Source: Oscillospiraceae bacterium | GTDB lineage: Bacteria > Bacillota > Clostridia > Oscillospirales > Oscillospiraceae | DNA length: 11,689 nucleotides | Direction: 5' to 3' | Assembly: GCA_016287555.1 (NCBI GenBank) | Contig: JAEFAK010000041.1 | Span: forward strand, 1-11,689 | In this document: positions 6,261 to 11,689 of the stretch, piece by piece | Layout of the letters: the number at the start of each line of letters is the position of its first letter | Numbering within the stretch: the first letter of the stretch is position 1 | The notes under the pieces: generated by a model | What the model was told of the DNA's origin: nothing | Databases searched by the model: none | The model's input: the letters and a program-made list of their open reading frames with translations, nothing else | Program-made: the position numbers and the translations under genes

Positions 6261-7255
6261 TTTAACTCCTCCTTGCTCTCCTGCTTTTTGGGAGTCTTGG
6301 CGCGCGGAGCGGAGCTGCCGCGCTTGGCCTCGACGAGCTTGACGAAGATGTCCTCAAGCGAGAGGTCCATGCTCTTGAGCTGGAGGATGGGATAGCCCGC
6401 CTGCGCGAGCGCCTGGAACATGGGCTTTCTGACGTCGACATTCGGCCTGGCCTCGACGAGGAAGTCGTAGCTCCCCTCCTCGGCCTGGACTGTCGCGTCG
6501 GCATACTGCACGCCCTCGATGCCGCGGAGGATGCGCCTTACGCTCTCGCGCGGGCCCGCGACGCGGACCGTCAGCTTCCTGTCGCCCGTGATGAGGGCGG
6601 AGAGGTTGTCCGGCCTGTCGTCGGCGACGATCTGGCCGTTATTGATGACGAGCACGCGCTCGCATATGGCGGAGACCTCCTGCAGGATGTGCGTCGAGAG
6701 GATTATCGTCCTGTCCTTCCCGAGGCCCTTGATGACGTTGCGTATCTCGATGATCTGCTTCGGGTCGAGGCCGACGGTCGGCTCGTCGAGTATGAGTACG
6801 TCGGGATCGCCGACGAGCGCCTGCGCCATGCCGACGCGCTGCTTATAGCCCTTGGACAGGTTGCGTATCAGGCGCTTGTACTGATCCTTGAGCCCGACGA
6901 GGGACACTATCTCGTCCAGATGCTCGGAGCGCTTGACGCCGCTGACGCGCTTGAGGTCGTATATGAAGCTGAGGTACTCCTCGACCGTCATGTCCAGATA
7001 CAGCGGCGGCTGCTCGGGCAGATAGCCTATGTGGCGCTTGGCCTCGACGGGGTTTTCCAGCACGTCGAGCCCGGAGATGCGCGCCGCGCCGGAGTTGGCG
7101 GACAGGTACCCCGTTATGATGTTCATCGTTGTCGATTTGCCTGCGCCGTTCGGCCCTAGGAAGCCGACTATCTCCCCGTCGTTGACGGTGAAGGAGATGC
7201 GGTCGATGCCCCTCTTCTTGCCGTAGGTCTTGGTCAGGCCCGATACTTCGATCAT
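6257..7255 (-). CDS. ABC transporter ATPase, GldA-like
   Basis: This 332-residue ATPase drives the GldF-like permease. All motifs are present: Walker A GPNGAGKST (34-42), Q-loop Gln82, signature LSKGYKQR (133-140), Walker B VLILDEP (153-159), D-loop GLDP (162-165) and switch His189. The C-terminal 100 residues form the extra domain of drug/GldA-type ATPases, ending in a lysine-rich tail. ATG at 7255 follows GGGAGG by 9 nt. A longer open frame up to 7345 is rejected because it would begin inside the -10 box of the operon promoter. The last codons (KEELN) also carry the Shine-Dalgarno site for the permease. It is first of the five-gene operon. Confidence 0.93.
   Translation of the reverse strand: MIEVSGLTKTYGKKRGIDRISFTVNDGEIVGFLGPNGAGKSTTMNIITGYLSANSGAARISGLDVLENPVEAKRHIGYLPEQPPLYLDMTVEEYLSFIYDLKRVSGVKRSEHLDEIVSLVGLKDQYKRLIRNLSKGYKQRVGMAQALVGDPDVLILDEPTVGLDPKQIIEIRNVIKGLGKDRTIILSTHILQEVSAICERVLVINNGQIVADDRPDNLSALITGDRKLTVRVAGPRESVRRILRGIEGVQYADATVQAEEGSYDFLVEARPNVDVRKPMFQALAQAGYPILQLKSMDLSLEDIFVKLVEAKRGSSAPRAKTPKKQESKEELN
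6258..6274 (-). promoter_or_regulatory. Ribosome site deciding a TTG start of the permease
   Basis: AAGGAGG (6268-6274) lies 7 nt before TTG (6258-6260), which shares two bases with the ATPase stop TGA (6257-6259). The good spacing and the conserved residues coded after TTG support this rare start over the ATG at 6246-6248. Confidence 0.75.
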
Positions 7256-7343
7256 TGTCTCAGTCCTCCCGGTGCGCCCGCCCGCCCTTCCGCGGGAGCG
7301 GGACGCTCTTACTAAATTGGTATGCATGCTATGAAACTTCGTC

Positions 7344-7373
7344 ATTATAGCATAATCTTCTTATATATGGCAA
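7344..7373 (-). promoter_or_regulatory. Promoter of the ABC transporter operon
   Basis: The minus strand reads TTGCCA (7368-7373), 18 bp, TATAAT (7344-7349), with TG one base before the -10 box. The start of transcription should be near 7337, leaving a leader of about 80 nt. The leader (about 7266-7307) is very GC-rich and partly self-complementary, so it may fold, but I see no known riboswitch. Confidence 0.7.
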
Positions 7374-7444
7374 GACTCGCGCGCGTTTATTTACAAATGA
7401 AACACATTCCGATAAAAATAGCGGAAAAAAGGGGCAAAAAGGCC

Positions 7445-7473
7445 TTGCATTTTGCAAAATCGTGTGTTATTAT
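7445..7473 (+). promoter_or_regulatory. Promoter of rpmE
   Basis: TTGCAT (7445-7450), 17 bp, TATTAT (7468-7473) predicts transcription from about 7480. A weaker pair, TTTACA (7390-7395) and TAAAAA (7413-7418), also at 17 bp, may be a second promoter. A small hairpin (7481-7484 with 7491-7494) begins the leader. The region is divergent with the ABC operon promoter. Confidence 0.6.
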
Positions 7474-7525
7474 CATCGTTGCCGCTAAATCGGCGGTGTA
7501 CTTTGGGCAGAAAGAGGTGAACAAA

Positions 7526-7729
7526 ATGAAGGAAGGTATCCATCCCAAATACGAACAGACCACCATCAGGTGCGCGTGCGGCGAGGTCATCGAGACCGGC
7601 TCCACGAAGAAGGATATCAGGGTTGAAATCTGCTCGAAGTGCCATCCGTTCTTCACGGGCAAGCAGAAGCTGGTCGATACCAGCGGCCGTGTTGACAAGT
7701 TCAACAAGAAGTTCGGGCTTTCCAACTGA
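7526..7729 (+). CDS. rpmE: 50S ribosomal protein L31, zinc-binding form
   Basis: The 67-residue protein begins MKEGIHPKY, the usual start of bacterial L31. It carries four cysteines, Cys16, Cys18, Cys36 and Cys39, which bind one zinc ion in the C+ form of the family. HPFFTGKQKLVDTSGRVDKF near the C-terminus is the conserved core that links the two ribosomal subunits in the bridge region. GAGGTGA lies just before the ATG. The upstream extension of the frame to 7322 is not protein-like and crosses the promoter. It is a single-gene unit with its own promoter and terminator. Confidence 0.97.
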   Translation: MKEGIHPKYEQTTIRCACGEVIETGSTKKDIRVEICSKCHPFFTGKQKLVDTSGRVDKFNKKFGLSN

Positions 7730-7745
7730 TCTATCCATGCTCTTG

Positions 7746-7779
7746 ACGCGGGTCACATTGCTGACCCGCGTATTTTTTT
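7746..7779 (+). terminator. Intrinsic terminator of rpmE
   Basis: A perfect 10-bp stem (7746-7755 with 7762-7771) and 6-base loop are followed after one base by seven T (7773-7779). hflX starts only 18 nt later and no clear promoter fits between, so hflX may depend on partial read-through. Confidence 0.93.
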
Positions 7780-7796
7780 GATCCTGCGAGGAATAT

Positions 7797-9073
<1,277 letters not shown>

Positions 9074-9077
<4 letters not shown>

Positions 9078-9691
9078 TCCTCGTTCCGCTCGCGCCCGGC
9101 GAGGCCGAGCTCATCGAAAAGCGCTCGCGCTTTCTCGCGCGCGTTCTCCCCTGCACGGCGGAGAGCGAGGCGCTCGACATGATACGCGACGCGCGGAAGA
9201 CCTATTCCGACGCCACGCACAACGTCTACGCCTACATCATCCGCGACGGCGGCGCCATGCGCTATTCCGACGACGGAGAGCCCGGCGGCACGGCGGGCAT
9301 GCCCGTCCTCGACGTCTTCCGCAAGAGCGGCGTCGGGGATTTCTGCTGCGTCGTGACGCGCTGGTTCGGCGGGACGCTGCTCGGCACGGGCGGGCTCGTG
9401 CGCGCCTATTCCGAGGCGGCGAAGCTCGCGCTCGAGGCCGCCGGCATAGGCGAAGTGTGCGAATACGCAGCGTTTTCCCTCTCCTGCCCCTACGCGCTGG
9501 CGGACAGGCTGCGCTACGCGCTGAGCTCTTCGGCGCAGATAGAGGACACGGCCTACGGCGAGAAGGTGGACTTCACGGTCCTCGTCCCGTTGGGAGGCGA
9601 GGAGGCCCTCGCGAGGCTCGCCGCCGAGACGACCTCCGGCAGCGTCGTCCCCGTCCCTCTCGGTACGCGGAAGATCGCGGTTCGGATATAA
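9074..9691 (+). CDS. YigZ/IMPACT (UPF0029) family protein
   Basis: The 205-residue product is the usual size for the bacterial YigZ family. It contains EKRSRF (15-20), DATHNVYAYI (46-55), DDGEPGGTAGMPVL (66-79) and VVTRWFGGTLLGTGGLVRAY, all conserved features of the N-terminal UPF0029 domain. The C-terminal 70 residues match the small ferredoxin-like domain. The eukaryotic relative IMPACT controls translation through Gcn1/Gcn2. The bacterial role is not settled, though nucleic acid or ribosome binding is suspected. ATG at 9074 overlaps the hflX stop, with AGGAGGT 5 nt upstream, so the two are translated together. Frames starting further upstream run within hflX. Confidence 0.92.
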
Positions 9692-9735
9692 CGAGGCTTC
9701 CCCGAAATACCACTCATCTGTTCCGGAGGTGCGCC

Positions 9736-10185
9736 ATGCCCGAGGAAAAATACATGCGCAGAGCACTTGAGCTCGCCACGGAGGCGGGCGAAGCGGGCGA
9801 AGCTCCTGTCGGCTGCGTCATCGTCAAAGACGGCAAGATCGTCGCCGAGGGAGAAAACCGCCGCGAGCGCGATGGGAACGCCCTTGGCCACGCTGAACTG
9901 ATAGCCATCGACGCGGCCTGCCGCGTTCTGGGTTCCTGGAGGCTCTCGGGCTGCGAGATGTACGTCACCCTGGAGCCCTGCCCAATGTGCGCCGGCGCGA
10001 TAATAAACGCGCGCATCGACACCCTCGTCTTCGGCGCGCGCGACGGCAAGGGAGGTGCCGCCGGCGGCGTCATCGACCTCTTCTACGAGCGCTTCAACCA
10101 CCGTCCGAAGGTCTATCCCGGCCTTCTGGAGGGCGAATGCGCGGCGCTTCTGCGGGACTTTTTCCGCGGCCTGCGCGGCGAATAG
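9736..10185 (+). CDS. tadA: tRNA-specific adenosine deaminase TadA
   Basis: TadA changes adenosine 34 of tRNA-Arg(ACG) to inosine, so that one tRNA reads several arginine codons. The 149-residue length is normal. The zinc ligands are visible: His52 in HAE (52-54), with Glu54 as the catalytic residue, and Cys82 and Cys85 in PCPMC (81-85). APVGCVIV (23-30), GSWRL (66-70) and NHRPKVYPG near the end are typical. GGAGGT lies 6 nt before the ATG. It follows the YigZ gene by 44 nt without a visible promoter and is closed by a terminator, so it is probably the last gene of the hflX unit. No signal recognition particle RNA gene is seen after it. Confidence 0.95.
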   Translation: MPEEKYMRRALELATEAGEAGEAPVGCVIVKDGKIVAEGENRRERDGNALGHAELIAIDAACRVLGSWRLSGCEMYVTLEPCPMCAGAIINARIDTLVFGARDGKGGAAGGVIDLFYERFNHRPKVYPGLLEGECAALLRDFFRGLRGE

Positions 10186-10213
10186 CAGGCCGAGGCGGCA
10201 GCGAAAAGAGTCC

Positions 10214-10246
10214 AAAGGCTCACCCGTTTAAGGGGAGCCTTTTTTT
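10214..10246 (+). terminator. Intrinsic terminator after tadA
   Basis: An 8-bp stem (10214-10221 with 10235-10242), with one bulged base and three inner pairs (10223-10225 with 10232-10234), closes a 6-base loop. The T run reaches 10246. The -35 box of the next unit starts 2 bases later. Confidence 0.93.
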
Positions 10247-10247
10247 A

Positions 10248-10276
10248 TTGAATTTTCTTCGCGCGCGTGATAAAAT
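10248..10276 (+). promoter_or_regulatory. Promoter of the YfbR-ACT-UPF0210 unit
   Basis: TTGAAT (10248-10253), 17 bp, TAAAAT (10271-10276) is close to consensus. Transcription should start near 10283, giving a leader of about 39 nt. A 14-base perfect palindrome (10270-10283) covers the -10 box and the start point. Confidence 0.75.
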
Positions 10277-10321
10277 ATTTTATTAATACTCAAAGGACTT
10301 GCGTCCGGACGGGAGGCGGAA

Positions 10322-10927
10322 ATGGAGAGCGGATTCTTCGCGCTTCTGGCGCGCGGGAGATACATCCGGCGCTGGGGGCTCATGCGCAGCACCAACGAGG
10401 AGAACATCTCCGAGCATTCGTACATGACGGCGCTGCTGGCGCACGCGCTGGCCGTCATCAGGAGGGACGTTTTCGGCGGCGAGGCCGACCCCGACCGCTG
10501 CGCGGCCGTCGCCCTTTTCCACGACGCCTCCGAGATTATAACGGGCGACCTGCCGACCCCCGTCAAATACGCCAACCCCGAGATACTCGACGCCTACAAG
10601 AAGATAGAGGGCCTCGCCTCGGAGAGGCTCGGCGCGCTGCTCCCGGAGGAGCTTCGCGGGGCGTACGAGGGCGTCCTCGGAGAGGGCGAGGGGACGGTGC
10701 GCGAGCTGGTGAAGGCGGCCGACAAGCTCGCGGCATATATTAAATGCGTCGAGGAGCTTGAAGCCGGGAACACGGAATTCCGCAGCGCGGCAAAGCAGAC
10801 CCGCGCCGCCCTCGACAGGCTGGCTCTGCCCGAGCTGGACTACTTTACAAGGACGTTCATGCCGGCCTTCGGCATGACGCTCGACGAAATAACCGCCATG
10901 GGCGAAAGCAAGGGAGAAGACAAATGA
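10322..10927 (+). CDS. HD-domain 5'-deoxynucleotidase, YfbR type
   Basis: YfbR removes phosphate from deoxynucleoside 5'-monophosphates and helps set nucleotide pools. The 201-residue protein keeps the family residues one place earlier than in the E. coli enzyme: Arg17, Trp18, His32 (SEHSY), His67-Asp68 (HD), Glu71, Asp76 in GDLPTPVKY (75-83), and Asp134 in KAADKLAAY. These form the metal site and the pocket for the deoxy sugar. GGGAGG lies upstream of the ATG. It leads a three-gene unit and its stop overlaps the ACT gene start (ATGA). The family call is firm; substrate range is from the family, not seen here. Confidence 0.92.
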   Translation: MESGFFALLARGRYIRRWGLMRSTNEENISEHSYMTALLAHALAVIRRDVFGGEADPDRCAAVALFHDASEIITGDLPTPVKYANPEILDAYKKIEGLASERLGALLPEELRGAYEGVLGEGEGTVRELVKAADKLAAYIKCVEELEAGNTEFRSAAKQTRAALDRLALPELDYFTRTFMPAFGMTLDEITAMGESKGEDK

Positions 10928-11190
10928 GAGCGATAGTTACGGTCATAGGCAAGGACCGCGTCGGCATAATCGCGGACGTATGCTCGCTGCTGGCCTCCAA
11001 CAGCGTCAACATCCTCGACATCAGCCAGACGGTCATGCGCGACTACTTTACGATGATAATGCTCGTCGAGGCCCCGGAGGGGACGGATTTCGCCGCCCTT
11101 TCCTCCCTGCTCGACGCCGAGGGCGAGAAGACCGGCCTGAAGATACGCATCCAGCGCGAGGAGATCTTCGAGGCCATGCACAGGATCTGA
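10924..11190 (+). CDS. ACT-domain protein, UPF0237 type
   Basis: The 88-residue protein is a single ACT domain. It begins RAIVTVIGKDRVGIIADVCSLLASNSVNILDISQTV, with the GKDRxGI turn and NILDISQ strand that form ligand sites in ACT regulators. ACT domains usually bind amino acids or other small molecules. Stand-alone members such as this are placed in UPF0237 and are commonly found directly before a UPF0210 gene, as here. That suggests it senses or regulates for its partner (inference). It overlaps the YfbR gene by 4 bases, and GGGAG lies about 9 nt before its ATG. Confidence 0.92.
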   Translation: MRAIVTVIGKDRVGIIADVCSLLASNSVNILDISQTVMRDYFTMIMLVEAPEGTDFAALSSLLDAEGEKTGLKIRIQREEIFEAMHRI

Positions 11191-11194
11191 CGCC

Positions 11195-11689
11195 ATGATT
11201 AATAATTCCGAGATACTTCAGACCATAGAGATGATAGACCAGCAGCATCTCGATATCCGCACGGTCACGATGGGCATAAGCCTGCTCGACTGCGCCGACC
11301 CGGATATAGAGGCATGCCGCCGCAAGGTCTATGACAAGATATGCTCGCGCGCGGAAAACCTCGTCCGCGTCTGCGAGGACATAGAGCACGAATTCGGCAT
11401 CCCCATAGTCAACAAGCGCATCGCCGTGACGCCGATGGCCCTCGTCGCCGCAGCGAGCGAGGCGAAGGACCTCACCCCGCTCGCCAAGGCCATGGACGAG
11501 GGGGCCAAGGCCGTCGGCGCGAGCTTCATAGGCGGCTTCTCCGCGCTCGTCAGCAAGGGCTTCACGCCCGCCGACCGCGCCCTCATCGCGAGCATCCCCG
11601 AGGCCCTGGCCTCGACGGACATAGTCTGCTCCTCCGTCAACGTCGCGACGACGCGCGCGGGGATAAACATGGACGCCGTCCGCCTCATG
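11195..11689 (+). CDS. UPF0210 (PFL-like, DUF711) protein, 3' end cut by the window
   Basis: The frame is open from ATG at 11195 to the window end, giving 165 residues of a family usually near 450. The start, with ILQTIEMIDQQHLDIRTVTMGISLLDC and later NKRIAVTPMALV and GASFIGGFSALVSKG, matches UPF0210 proteins, which share the barrel fold of pyruvate formate-lyase relatives. No activity is firmly known. It lies 4 nt after the ACT gene with only a weak AGGA site, so translation may depend on coupling. Eleven of its 17 isoleucine codons are ATA, notable in this high-GC sequence. Confidence 0.9.
   Translation, partial: MINNSEILQTIEMIDQQHLDIRTVTMGISLLDCADPDIEACRRKVYDKICSRAENLVRVCEDIEHEFGIPIVNKRIAVTPMALVAAASEAKDLTPLAKAMDEGAKAVGASFIGGFSALVSKGFTPADRALIASIPEALASTDIVCSSVNVATTRAGINMDAVRLM

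Noticed and set aside
4031..7255. Gliding motility genes
   Set aside because: Only the GldA/F/G-like transporter part is present, and such modules occur widely in non-gliding Firmicutes.
7256..7345. N-terminal extension of the ABC ATPase
   Set aside because: It would start inside the -10 box of the operon promoter and adds residues absent from the family.
10186..10321. Signal recognition particle RNA after tadA
   Set aside because: The gap holds only a terminator, a promoter and a short leader; no long hairpin with the conserved SRP loop is present.

Overview
The window looks like ordinary chromosome from a high-GC bacterium of the Firmicutes, most likely a gut-type Clostridia lineage (inference). 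The reasons are strong Shine-Dalgarno sites before most genes, consensus TTGACA/TATAAT promoters, tRNA genes with encoded CCA, a zinc-binding four-cysteine L31 protein, a DUF3592 membrane protein, and the ACT-domain/UPF0210 gene pair. Isoleucine is often written ATA despite the high GC, which is unusual and may help place the organism. I see no phage, transposon, CRISPR, toxin or defence genes and no broken genes.

Positions 1-1022 (minus strand): a small DUF3592-type membrane protein with its own promoter and two palindromes upstream. Behind it lies a tRNA cluster transcribed Met(CAT), Glu(TTC), Val(CAC). tRNA-Met has a perfect consensus promoter that lies inside the end of the preceding protein gene. 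A terminator-like hairpin with seven T sits between tRNA-Met and tRNA-Glu and touches the first base of tRNA-Glu.

Positions 1043-7373 (minus strand): an apparent operon read as ABC ATPase, ABC permease, GldG-like auxiliary protein, DUF4340 protein, then a GT-C type membrane glycosyltransferase. The first four genes are tightly coupled (TTGA overlap, 13-nt gap, TAATG overlap) and form a GldFG-like exporter module. The glycosyltransferase is set off by a 64-nt gap holding a strong hairpin. A promoter lies at 7344-7373. No terminator separates the glycosyltransferase from tRNA-Met, so operon mRNA probably runs into the tRNA genes.

Positions 7374-11689 (plus strand): a divergent promoter drives rpmE, which ends in a strong terminator. 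Next come hflX and a YigZ/IMPACT family gene (overlapping ATGA) and tadA, closed by a second terminator. A new consensus-like promoter then drives a YfbR-type HD nucleotidase, an ACT-domain protein (overlapping ATGA) and a UPF0210/PFL-like gene cut by the window end. These genes serve translation, stress rescue of ribosomes, tRNA editing and nucleotide pools.

The less understood parts are the GldFG/DUF4340/glycosyltransferase cassette and the layout of the tRNA cluster. I do not see a convincing new multi-gene system.
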